Source: Bacillota bacterium (GTDB lineage Bacteria > Bacillota > Clostridia > DSM-8532). Taken from it: a stretch of 8,065 bases of DNA. The notes below the pieces were generated by a model that was not told the DNA's origin, did not search any database, and worked only from the letters and a program-made list of their open reading frames with translations. Positions within the stretch are counted from its first letter, which is position 1; the number at the start of each line of letters is the position of its first letter. The position numbers and the translations under genes were made by a program. This document shows positions 1 to 6,441 of this stretch, piece after piece. The DNA lies in assembly GCA_023446675.1 (NCBI GenBank), contig JAEXPO010000394.1:1-8065 (forward strand), read 5' to 3'.

Positions 1-1220
1 AAATGGCCGAATGCGCATTTGGTACCGTCGGTTTGTATAGCGCGAACAGCCATATCCCCTACCATGGAATCCAGCTTTTCTCTCCAGTCATGATGCGCTT
101 TTTTGGCCTTTTCAATGTTTCTTATAAAGCTCTCGTTGCTCATGGCGTGAATGCCGCCTGCCAGCATCTTATTGATATCCTTGGAAATGCGGGAGAGGTT
201 GGTATCGATCTTGGCTACGGTTCTGGCCGATTCCGACGCCTCTTTGGACTGGGTCAGCACACTTTCCGTAAGGAAGGTAATACGCTGGGTTTCATCGGAA
301 GCGCTGCGCATGGCGTTATTGATTTCACCGGCAGAAATGGAAATTTCATGTATGGCACTGGAAAGCTCCTGTACCCCCTCCACCGTATCATTGAGATTTT
401 TAACATTCTCCTTGATGGAGCGGTTCACAGTCTCAATGCGATCCGACATTTTAATGGTAGATGCCAGGGTATTGGTCATGCTGTTTTTTCCTTCGCTGGC
501 GGCGGTATGAATAGCCTCTATGAAGCTTTTCATACCGTCCAGCTGGTTTTTTGTACCGTCGGCCAACTTCCGTATTTCCTCTGCAACCACGGCAAAGCCC
601 CGTCCTGACTCACCGGCCCGGGCCGCCTCAATAGCGGCGTTTAGGGCCAGCATGTTGGTTTGCTCTGCAATTTCCTCCACGCCCTGGACAATAACATTGA
701 CCTTTTGGATCATATCCACCAGCTTTTCGATTTTGTCCGACATCTCCTGAGCATCCTTCATAACATCATTTTTTATGATATCGATATCGGACATGAGCTC
801 GATGCTGGTACTATTTAGTGTTATCAGATTCTCAGACTTCTGGGTAATATTCCCCAGAGTTTTACTGTGTACCTGAATGGAATCGTTTACCTGGTCCATG
901 CTGGCGGTAGTTTCCTCTACAATAGCCATATTGGTTTGACTTAAAATGGACATTTCTTCGGCAAACTGCTTTATGGAATCGGCAATAAAGGACATCCCCA
1001 CATCGAAATTACTGAGATTGGCCGTTTCTTCCATGAGCTGATTAGCTAAATCGCCTACGGCGGATTCGTTATCCAAAAGCTTTGAAAACTCCTCCAAAAC
1101 CCGTTTGTGTTTCGGATACTCAACTTTAGGCATTTCAGCTTTCAACCCCTGAAGTTGCTTTGTAACGTAGTGCATGATGCCGTCCATTTCATAGCATGGC
1201 TTTCTTTTAATTAATTTCAT
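1..1220 (-). CDS. Soluble methyl-accepting chemotaxis protein with C-terminal CZB domain (3' end outside window)
   Basis: This is a cytoplasmic chemoreceptor that would signal to the CheA/CheW array. 406 codons are visible and the frame runs open off the left edge, so the C-terminus is missing. There is no transmembrane segment or HAMP domain: the protein starts with a short basic N-terminus ([14 protein letters not shown]) and goes into long helices. The MCP hairpin tip is intact at about residues 184-220 ([20 protein letters not shown], then [17 protein letters not shown]). Near the edge, H376/H377-D-W379 followed by C402-A-F-G-H406 matches the start of the chemoreceptor zinc-binding (CZB) domain; the later His ligands would lie outside. 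The overall plan resembles the soluble CZB receptor TlpD. The start at 1220 is the only in-frame ATG near a Shine-Dalgarno sequence, but GGAGAGG lies 14 nt upstream, which is rather far. The ligand cannot be read; zinc- or redox-linked sensing is inferred from the family. Confidence 0.93.
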   Translation of the reverse strand, partial: MKLIKRKPCYEMDGIMHYVTKQLQGLKAEMPKVEYPKHKRVLEEFSKLLDNESAVGDLANQLMEETANLSNFDVGMSFIADSIKQFAEEMSILSQTNMAIVEETTASMDQVNDSIQVHSKTLGNITQKSENLITLNSTSIELMSDIDIIKNDVMKDAQEMSDKIEKLVDMIQKVNVIVQGVEEIAEQTNMLALNAAIEAARAGESGRGFAVVAEEIRKLADGTKNQLDGMKSFIEAIHTAASEGKNSMTNTLASTIKMSDRIETVNRSIKENVKNLNDTVEGVQELSSAIHEISISAGEINNAMRSASDETQRITFLTESVLTQSKEASESARTVAKIDTNLSRISKDINKMLAGGIHAMSNESFIRNIEKAKKAHHDWREKLDSMVGDMAVRAIQTDGTKCAFGH

Positions 1221-1305
1221 GGCTTGGATTCCATCCTCTCCGTTGTATTCTATTATTTGGGGCAGTGACTCTGCTTACAGAAAAAGATACCGTTCTGCAC
1301 AGATC

Positions 1306-1311
1306 ATTATA
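1306..1311 (-). promoter_or_regulatory. Possible -10 element for the chemoreceptor gene
   Basis: The minus strand reads TATAAT here, 86 nt upstream of the chemoreceptor start and inside the 150-nt gap after proS. No good -35 box sits 16-18 nt upstream, and I see no sigma-D (motility) promoter pattern or clear proS terminator in this gap. Weak call. Confidence 0.3.
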
Positions 1312-1370
1312 AATTTACCACCTTGTGCGGACCGTTAACGCTTATTCCGGCTCAGGAGGATTTTATTCCA

Positions 1371-2807
1371 TTAATACTGTCTTCCCCAGTAAACCATGTT
1401 TTTAGCCTTTTTGCCGCAGCAAACGCAGGTTTCTCCCAAATTTTCCTCTTCAAAGGGAATACATCTGGCAGTAGCCCCGGTTTTCTCCTTTATTTCCGTT
1501 TCACAGGCTTCGTCGCCGCACCACATGGCCTTGATGAAGCCCTGCTCCTTGTCGATCTGGCTCTGAAAGGCCTCCAGGCTGTCTGCTGTGAAGGTTTTGA
1601 CTTCTCTCAGGTCAAGGGCCTTTTGGTACATTTCCTGATGAATTTCCTCAAGAAGGGCAGGAATCCTTGTCTCCAGCTCACTCATGGGCACAAAAGACTT
1701 CTCACGGTTGAGGCGTTTAACCAGAACCACCTGTTCCTTCTGTATATCCTTAGGACCAATTTCCAGCCTTAAGGGTACGCCCCGCATTTCATGCTCGGAG
1801 AATTTCCAGCCCGGCATTTTGTCCGAATCGTCCACCTTGACGCGGCAGAAAGCGGAAAGCTTTTCCTTAAGCTCATAGGCCTTTTCAAGAACACCCTCCA
1901 CATGCTGCATAACGGGCACAATTACCAGCTGCACAGGAGCTACCTTGGGAGGAAGCACAAGACCGCTGTCGTCGCCGTGAACCATGATGATGGCGCCGAT
2001 AATGCGTGTGCTCACACCCCAGGAGGTCTGGTGGGCATATTTAAGCTGATTGTCCCTGTCCAGGTACTGGATGCCAAAGGCCTGTGCAAAGCCGTCGCCA
2101 AAGTTATGGGAGGTTCCCGATTGAAGCGCCTTTCCGTCATGCATCAGGCTTTCAATGGTATAAGTCGCCTTGGCGCCGGCGAATTTCTCCTTTTCGGTTT
2201 TCTGGCCCTTTACAACAGGTATGGCCAAATATTCCTCACAGAATGAAGCATAGACATTGAGCATACGTATGGTCTCCTCCTGAGCCTCCTGGGCGGTGGC
2301 ATGAACCGTATGGCCCTCCTGCCACAGGAACTCAACGGAGCGGAGGAAGGGGCGGGTGGTTTTTTCCCACCGCACAACAGAGCACCATTGATTGTAAAGC
2401 TTGGGTAAATCCCTGTAGGATTGGACAATGTCCTTATAATGATCACAGAACAGGGTTTCCGAGGTGGGCCTGACACAAAGGCGTTCCGCCAGCTTTTCAC
2501 TGCCGCCGTGGGTTACCCATGCCACTTCCGGAGCAAAACCCTCAACATGATCCTTTTCCTTTTGAAGCAGGCTTTCTGGAATGAACATGGGCATGTAGAC
2601 GTTTTCATGTCCGGTTTCCTTAAAGCGCCTGTCCATTTCCTTTTGAATAAGCTCCCAGATAGCGTAGCCGTAGGGCCTTATAATCATGCAGCCTCTGACG
2701 CTGGCATATTCCACCAAATCAGCTTTTTTTACAATGTCCGTATACCACTGGGCAAAATCCTCCTCCATGGGGGTTATAGCTTCAACAAATTTCTTTTCCT
2801 GTGCCAT
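1371..2807 (-). CDS. proS: Prolyl-tRNA synthetase, archaeal/eukaryal-like type (ProS type 3)
   Basis: Charges tRNA-Pro with proline in the cytoplasm. The 478 residues match the short type that lacks the inserted editing domain of E. coli-type ProRS. Class II motif 1 covers about residues 38-80 ([14 protein letters not shown] and [10 protein letters not shown]). The proline pocket RPTSET is at 113-118. Motif 2 is at 146-166 ([19 protein letters not shown]). Motif 3 is at 261-290 (TSWGVSTR, then [14 protein letters not shown]). An anticodon-binding domain follows from about 291. The C-terminal zinc-binding module has C430-x4-C435 and C461-x2-C464, and the chain ends in the family's terminal Tyr (YWGRQY). 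The ribosome binding site GGAAG lies 8 nt before the ATG. The gene is controlled by the T-box leader directly upstream, appears monocistronic, and points toward the chemoreceptor gene 150 nt downstream. Confidence 0.97.
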   Translation of the reverse strand: MAQEKKFVEAITPMEEDFAQWYTDIVKKADLVEYASVRGCMIIRPYGYAIWELIQKEMDRRFKETGHENVYMPMFIPESLLQKEKDHVEGFAPEVAWVTHGGSEKLAERLCVRPTSETLFCDHYKDIVQSYRDLPKLYNQWCSVVRWEKTTRPFLRSVEFLWQEGHTVHATAQEAQEETIRMLNVYASFCEEYLAIPVVKGQKTEKEKFAGAKATYTIESLMHDGKALQSGTSHNFGDGFAQAFGIQYLDRDNQLKYAHQTSWGVSTRIIGAIIMVHGDDSGLVLPPKVAPVQLVIVPVMQHVEGVLEKAYELKEKLSAFCRVKVDDSDKMPGWKFSEHEMRGVPLRLEIGPKDIQKEQVVLVKRLNREKSFVPMSELETRIPALLEEIHQEMYQKALDLREVKTFTADSLEAFQSQIDKEQGFIKAMWCGDEACETEIKEKTGATARCIPFEEENLGETCVCCGKKAKNMVYWGRQY

Positions 2808-2819
2808 GCATCAATCTTC

Positions 2820-3108
2820 CTTTCTCTTTTACAGCCATATAAAATGAGCAACAAAAAACCGCCCCAAAAACTGGGACGGAATGACAATCCGCGGTACCAC
2901 CCTCGTTGACAGGCTCTGTGAGCCGTCCGGCTTTATGAGTTCATATCGGTACTCAGCCGCTGACCTCATCAGTCATGTGTTTCAGGGGAGGGACAAAGAA
3001 CCGACATGCAAAGGCTTGCACCAAACCGCCTTTTCTCTTGGCATTCCATTCTTTTTATTCCCGTCATCAACCATTATTATTTGTGCGCCTTTATTGGAGA
3101 CGCATTAC
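2820..3108 (-). promoter_or_regulatory. T-box riboswitch leader of proS
   Basis: This RNA leader senses uncharged tRNA and lets transcription of proS continue when prolyl-tRNA is scarce. The minus strand carries the T-box signature AACGAGGGTGGTACCGCG at about 2891-2908. Its UGGU bulge is complementary to an ACCA acceptor end, as expected for tRNA-Pro with discriminator A. The Stem I apex is visible: an AGAGA bulge, then AAAGGC (3028-3033) pairing with GCCTTT (3010-3015) around a loop containing GGTG. A lower ATGC/GCAT pair (3041-3044 with 3006-3009) also forms. The 3' side of the expected specifier loop is C-rich (CCCTCCCC, 2985-2992), so both CCC and CCU proline codons are available; I cannot fix the exact frame by eye. 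The antiterminator would pair CGGA with TCCG and so compete with the terminator. Exact 5' end is inferred from the promoter. Confidence 0.95.
2853..2879 (-). terminator. T-box-controlled intrinsic terminator upstream of proS
   Basis: On the minus strand, CCGTCCC pairs with GGGGCGG around an AGTTTTT loop and is followed by TTTTTT. The 5' arm overlaps the sequence needed for the antiterminator helix, giving the mutually exclusive fold expected of a class I T-box. It lies 46 nt upstream of the proS start. Confidence 0.93.
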
Positions 3109-3114
3109 GAGTTC

Positions 3115-3144
3115 ATTATATGCCAAGGGATTTTAAGCTGTCAA
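3115..3144 (-). promoter_or_regulatory. Sigma-A promoter of the proS T-box leader
   Basis: The minus strand reads TTGACA (3139-3144), an 18-nt spacer, then TATAAT (3115-3120). Both hexamers match the consensus perfectly. Transcription would start near 3106-3108, just before Stem I. The proposed IS end lies 20 bp upstream of the -35 box, so the promoter core is intact but its upstream region is IS sequence. Confidence 0.9.
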
Positions 3145-3163
3145 TAGCTTCTGATTTCAACTT

Positions 3164-3180
3164 CACGGCTCCCGCATGAA
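3164..3180. repeat. Proposed left inverted repeat of the IS
   Basis: CACGGCTCCCGCATGAA, matching the right copy at 4689-4705 in inverse orientation at 15 of 17 bases. It is 191 nt beyond the transposase stop codon. Confidence 0.55.
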
Positions 3181-3215
3181 AATTTTCTTTGGATAAACCC
3201 GACAATGAGGTTTTT

Positions 3216-3237
3216 AAAAAAAGTGCTGTTGCAGCAC
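3216..3237 (-). terminator. Intrinsic terminator downstream of the transposase gene
   Basis: On the minus strand GTGCTG, loop CAA, CAGCAC is followed directly by seven T. It lies 134 nt past the transposase stop and inside the proposed IS. It would end transposase transcripts before they reach the proS promoter. The plus strand has no T-run after the hairpin, so it works in one direction. Confidence 0.8.
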
Positions 3238-3370
3238 GGTTATAAGAGAAGCCTTGTTCAGAAATGTTCCTGAAATTAATAAGATAAGGCACGAGACGCG
3301 TTTCAGGATATATAAAATAGACAAAGGTTAATTAACCAGATTGTCCCTTGCGGATAAACCCAGTACTGAA

Positions 3371-4522
3371 CTAACTTTCATTTTTAAGCATAGCGTTTTC
3401 AAATATTCTTTCTAAAAAGCTCTCATTCCATCCGGCGATACGCCGTTTTTTCTTTAGGCTGGTTTTTTTAGATTTATCCATTTTCATAATATTTAAAGCC
3501 AGACGGTGAAGAATAGCCAGATTTTCAGGTGCCCTATCTTTTTTTACTCTTTTGGCATCTTCGTTAAAAGTAACATCTAATGACCAATGCATGCTTTCAA
3601 TGCCCCAGTGCTGCCTAACGGCTTTAGCAAACGGCTTGATGCTCTTAAGACTGCATAAATAATAGCGTCTCATTTGCTCTTTTTTTTCTGCTTTTTCGCT
3701 TGTGTAAGTCACCATTCCAATAGCAGAAAGGCCTTCCCACTCCTTTTTTTCTGCAATCCAATCTATGTTGGGGGTAAGGTAATACTGGCGTTTTTCAATT
3801 CTCCCATGACCTTTTTCAATTTCCTGATAAGATTCCAAAGGATCCGCAGTTAAGCTCACATCGTGTAAACGGTCATCGAAATAGCGGATAACCTCATCAT
3901 AAAGCAAAGGATGATTTGCTTTTAATGCTAATACGTAATCGGCTTTTTTATCTTTCTTTATCTTTCTGACGATATCCTTTTGTGTACCTAGGGCATCGAT
4001 AGTAACGATGCATCCTGTTACATCCAATAGGTCAAGTAGTTCTGGAATGGCCGTAATTTCATTGCTTTTTTCATGGGTTTTGACCTGGCCTAAAACCATG
4101 CCGGTTTCGCTAAACCAAGCACTTACAACATGTAAGGCCTTTTTACCGTTCGATTCATCAGCAGTACCGCGCATGGTTTTACCGTCAATGGCAACGATGC
4201 CACCTTTAATTACTTGAGAAACCATAGCGGTCCATTCCATAAAGCATTGCAAGAAAATCTTGGGGTTAATCCAAGAAAAACAACGTTCAATCGTATCATG
4301 AGAGGGTATGCCATTGGATAAAGTTAAGTACTTACGCAGCCATTCCTCTTTTTCAATAGCAAAGTATTCAATTTCTTCCCAATCATCGGCTCCAGCCACG
4401 GTCGCAACAATAGCAATAAAGATGATTTCAGTCAGGCAATGCTTGATTTTTGCTGTTTGACGTTCATCTGGAACAGGTTTAAAAATACTTATAAAGGAAG
4501 GTAGTTCAGAAGTCGAATCCAT
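3371..4522 (-). CDS. ISAs1 family DDE transposase
   Basis: Catalyses cut/strand transfer of its own element. The 383 residues are full length and unbroken. An N-terminal helical region (about 8-95) has the conserved pattern of the domain that precedes the ISAs1 catalytic core (IFIAIVATVAGADDWEEI, then GIPSHDTIERCFSWI). Candidate catalytic residues are D113 (AIDGKTMRG), D176 (TIDALGTQKDI) and E309 (QHWGIESMHWSLDVTF), the hallmarks of the family related to the E. coli H-repeat proteins. The C-terminus is basic (SKKTSLKKKRR). The ATG at 4522 follows a weak GGTGA four bases upstream. Candidate -10 boxes TATAAT occur on the minus strand at 4553-4558 and 4564-4569 in very AT-rich DNA, without a clear -35. 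Nothing suggests loss of activity. Confidence 0.95.
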   Translation of the reverse strand: MDSTSELPSFISIFKPVPDERQTAKIKHCLTEIIFIAIVATVAGADDWEEIEYFAIEKEEWLRKYLTLSNGIPSHDTIERCFSWINPKIFLQCFMEWTAMVSQVIKGGIVAIDGKTMRGTADESNGKKALHVVSAWFSETGMVLGQVKTHEKSNEITAIPELLDLLDVTGCIVTIDALGTQKDIVRKIKKDKKADYVLALKANHPLLYDEVIRYFDDRLHDVSLTADPLESYQEIEKGHGRIEKRQYYLTPNIDWIAEKKEWEGLSAIGMVTYTSEKAEKKEQMRRYYLCSLKSIKPFAKAVRQHWGIESMHWSLDVTFNEDAKRVKKDRAPENLAILHRLALNIMKMDKSKKTSLKKKRRIAGWNESFLERIFENAMLKNES

Positions 4523-4688
4523 AAAGTCACCATTAATGTTTTAATTTATTTAATTATAATATTATTATACAATAATGTTAACAAAAAAGAAACAAAAAAA
4601 TGGCTAAAACCAGATTTAATCTGTATTTCAACCAGTTTGATTTCATATTGAAGATACCCTTATTTTGGGTTAATTTGTAATTTATTTC

Positions 4689-4705
4689 TTCATGCGATAG
4701 CCGTG
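4689..4705. repeat. Proposed right inverted repeat of the IS
   Basis: The reverse complement of this stretch is CACGGCTATCGCATGAA, 15/17 identical to 3164-3180. It lies 166 nt upstream of the transposase start and 35 nt before the fprA -35 box. Confidence 0.55.
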
Positions 4706-4719
4706 CGCCCCTCAGGCCG

Positions 4720-4733
4720 TCATAGCACTATGA
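4720..4733. promoter_or_regulatory. Palindrome upstream of the fprA promoter, possible operator
   Basis: TCATAG CA CTATGA is a perfect 6-bp inverted repeat with a 2-bp centre. It ends 7 bp before the -35 hexamer of the fprA promoter, a usual place for an activator or overlapping repressor site. No regulator can be named. Confidence 0.35.
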
Positions 4734-4740
4734 AAACTTT

Positions 4741-4769
4741 TTGCTGTGTGGTATGCTGTATGTTATAAT
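4741..4769 (+). promoter_or_regulatory. Promoter of fprA (extended -10)
   Basis: TTGCTG (4741-4746), a 17-nt spacer, then TATAAT (4764-4769), preceded by TG one base upstream (TGTTATAAT), an extended -10. The perfect -10 and TG element compensate for a poor -35. Transcription would start near 4776, leaving a leader of about 177 nt before fprA. Confidence 0.75.
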
Positions 4770-4868
4770 GATCTACGCAAAACTTTAACAAACTTAAGCC
4801 AAATGAAATACCCTGAAAGTATTGCAGCATTAAATGTTTTTTTTAATCGGATGATGTTTATAAAAGGC

Positions 4869-4897
4869 ATCGGCGTAGTGCAGCTTACAGCGCCGAT
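4869..4897 (+). promoter_or_regulatory. Hairpin in the fprA leader
   Basis: ATCGGCG (4869-4875) pairs with CGCCGAT (4891-4897) around a 15-nt loop. It sits in the 5' untranslated region, about 55 nt before the start codon. No T-run follows on the plus strand, so it is not an ordinary terminator. It could be an RNA stability element, a protein-binding hairpin, or a relic terminator. No known riboswitch class is recognised in the rest of 4776-4952. Confidence 0.4.
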
Positions 4898-4952
4898 TCA
4901 TTTATTAATACCTTCATTCGAATAGAGCTGTAGGAAGATTGGGAGGATAATC

Positions 4953-6155
4953 ATGCATTGTGTACAGAACTTGACACCATCGATTTATTGGGTGGGCGGA
5001 AACGACAGAAGACTGGAACGGTTTGAAAATATGTTTCCCCTGCCTAACGGCGTTGCTTATAATTCCTATATTATAATGGATGAAAAAACGGCGCTTCTTG
5101 ATACGGTGGATTCGGCCATAAGTGCCCTTTACCTTGAGAATATAGCCCATGTGCTCAACGGCCGCACGGTAGACTACCTTGTCATTAACCATATGGAGCC
5201 GGATCACTGTGCCAATATTGAGGCTATTGTACAGCGTTATCCGGATGTCAAAATTGTCGGGAACAAGAAAACATTCACTTTTTTAGAGCAATATTACACT
5301 TTTGACAAGAGAGCTAATTATTTTGAGATTAAAGAAGGCCAGGAAATCAGCCTTGGGGAGCATACGCTGAGGTTTTACATGGCGCCAATGGTTCACTGGC
5401 CGGAAGTTATGATGACCTATGAGGTAAAGGAAAAAGCCCTGTTTTCCGCCGATGCTTTTGGCTCCTTTGGTGCTTTTTCCGGAAATCTGTTCAGTGATGA
5501 AGTGGATTTTGAGGGCCATTTTCTGGATGAGGCCAGAAGGTACTACAGCAATATCGTAGGAAAATACGGACAGCAGGTGCAGGCGGTCCTTAAAAAGCTG
5601 TCAGGGATTGAAATCAGTCTTATTTGCCCGCTTCATGGGCCCATCTGGAGAAAGAATCTGGCCTATTTACTGGACAAGTATGATAAGTGGAGCCGTTACG
5701 AGCCTGAGAAGAAGGGTGTTGTTCTGGCCTATGCCTCCATGTATGGAAACACGGAAAATGTTATTAACCTTCTGGCCAATAAGCTGGCTCAAAAGGGTGT
5801 TACGGATATGCGCATTTATGATGTATCCAAAACCCATCCGTCTTATATTATTGCTGATGCCTGGAAATACAGCAATCTGGTTATCGGTTCCCCTACTTAC
5901 AATATGGGCCTGTATTACGGCATGGCCAACCTTCTTCATGATATGGCCGGACTACAGCTTCAGAACCGGAAGGTCTCCATTATGGGGAATTATACCTGGG
6001 CATGCATGTCCGTTAAAATCATGAATCAGCTGGTAGGAGAGATGAAGAATATGGAGCTGGTTGGTGACATTTTGGAAATTAAGTCCTCTTTAAAGGCCGA
6101 ACAGGAGCCTTTGGTGGACAAGCTGGCCGAGGACATTGTCAACAGTCTTTCCTAA
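4953..6155 (+). CDS. fprA: A-type flavoprotein / flavodiiron protein (O2 or NO reductase)
   Basis: A cytoplasmic flavodiiron protein that reduces O2 to water or NO to N2O, usually with electrons from rubredoxin or a similar carrier; it protects anaerobes from oxygen and nitrosative stress. The 400 residues have the two standard domains. The N-terminal metallo-beta-lactamase-like domain (about 1-250) has every diiron ligand at canonical spacing: H80-x-E82-x-D84-H85, H148, D167, H228. The flavodoxin-like domain (about 254-400) has the FMN phosphate loop SMYGNTEN at 262-269 and a second FMN loop around SPTYNMGLYYG (313-323). No C-terminal rubredoxin or flavin reductase fusion is present, so it is class A. 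The start is supported by GGGAGG six bases before the ATG. It is monocistronic, with its own promoter and strong terminator; no rubredoxin gene lies in the window. Preference for O2 or NO cannot be told from sequence. Confidence 0.97.
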   Translation: MHCVQNLTPSIYWVGGNDRRLERFENMFPLPNGVAYNSYIIMDEKTALLDTVDSAISALYLENIAHVLNGRTVDYLVINHMEPDHCANIEAIVQRYPDVKIVGNKKTFTFLEQYYTFDKRANYFEIKEGQEISLGEHTLRFYMAPMVHWPEVMMTYEVKEKALFSADAFGSFGAFSGNLFSDEVDFEGHFLDEARRYYSNIVGKYGQQVQAVLKKLSGIEISLICPLHGPIWRKNLAYLLDKYDKWSRYEPEKKGVVLAYASMYGNTENVINLLANKLAQKGVTDMRIYDVSKTHPSYIIADAWKYSNLVIGSPTYNMGLYYGMANLLHDMAGLQLQNRKVSIMGNYTWACMSVKIMNQLVGEMKNMELVGDILEIKSSLKAEQEPLVDKLAEDIVNSLS

Positions 6156-6197
6156 AGCTTTGCTCCCTTAAATAGAAAAGGATAGTCAATGCTGCTG

Positions 6198-6257
6198 TCC
6201 GTCCCTTCATTCTTTAAATGACACTTGGTTAAAAAGAATGAAGGGGCGGATTTTTTA
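6198..6257 (+). terminator. Strong intrinsic terminator after fprA
   Basis: TCCGTCCCTTCATTCTTT (6198-6215) pairs with 6233-6250 over 18 positions with a single G-U pair, enclosing a 17-nt loop, and is followed by TTTTTTATTT. It begins 43 nt after the fprA stop and separates fprA from the GGDEF gene. Confidence 0.95.
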
Positions 6258-6317
6258 TTTGCTGAATGATCGTTCATGATTTGAATAGTATGCACGCATC
6301 GTGCCATAAAAATAGGA

Positions 6318-6323
6318 CATAAT
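6318..6323 (+). promoter_or_regulatory. Possible -10 element for the GGDEF gene
   Basis: CATAAT matches 5 of 6 consensus bases and lies in the 184-nt gap between the fprA terminator and the GGDEF gene. No good -35 is seen. The gap also holds a small hairpin GCACG-CAT-CGTGC (about 6292-6304) and CCGGA-AGGGC-TCCGG (about 6363-6377). I see no c-di-GMP or other riboswitch consensus here. Confidence 0.25.
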
Positions 6324-6441
6324 GTTTGAAGGAAGACGACAGCTTCAGAAAATTAATACATGCCGGAAGGGCTCCGGTGAATAAACTAAAAACAGCGCGT
6401 AAGCCTTGACGTTTAAAATGAAATGGAGGAAGAAGCAGTCC

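Larger units (their letters stand above)
3164..4705 (-). mobile_element. ISAs1-type insertion sequence (proposed ends)
   Basis: The transposase gene is flanked by an imperfect inverted repeat: positions 3164-3180 (CACGGCTCCCGCATGAA) match the reverse complement of 4689-4705 (CACGGCTATCGCATGAA) at 15 of 17 bases. Weaker similarity continues inward (ATAAACCC on the left, ATTAACCC on the right). This defines a roughly 1.54-kb element containing the transposase, its AT-rich promoter region (4523-4620) and a terminator at 3216-3237. No convincing target-site duplication abuts these ends, so the exact boundary may shift by some bases, or the insertion may be old. The element is visibly more AT-rich than its flanks. 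That an IS is present is near certain; the ends are inferred. Confidence 0.6.

Noticed and set aside
3..608. Long plus-strand open frame opposite the chemoreceptor gene.
   Set aside because: The minus strand encodes an unmistakable MCP signalling domain over the same stretch; the plus frame has no recognisable domain and is an antisense shadow.
1323..2909. Several plus-strand frames opposite proS and its T-box.
   Set aside because: They lie opposite a well-conserved synthetase and a structured RNA leader, and show no family features.
3326..4675. GGTTAATT at 3326-3333 and 4668-4675 as an 8-bp target-site duplication of the IS.
   Set aside because: The sequences just inside these copies show no inverted repeat, while a much better inverted repeat (15/17) lies outside them at 3164 and 4705. 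The left copy is part of a palindrome (GGTTAATTAACC), so a match is easy by chance.
2859..6250. The T-box terminator and the fprA terminator share stem arms (CCGTCCC and GGGGCGG), hinting at a repeated element.
   Set aside because: Only seven bases per arm agree, loops and flanks differ, and GC-rich terminator stems often coincide.
6258..6441. A c-di-GMP riboswitch in front of the GGDEF gene.
   Set aside because: The hairpins present (GCACG/CGTGC and CCGGA/TCCGG) do not carry the conserved bases of GEMM-I or c-di-GMP-II aptamers as I know them.
6406..6441. Start of the GGDEF protein at TTG 6406 or ATG 6418.
   Set aside because: Neither has a Shine-Dalgarno sequence; GGAGG at about 6424-6428 fits the ATG at 6442, which also begins directly at the first receiver strand.
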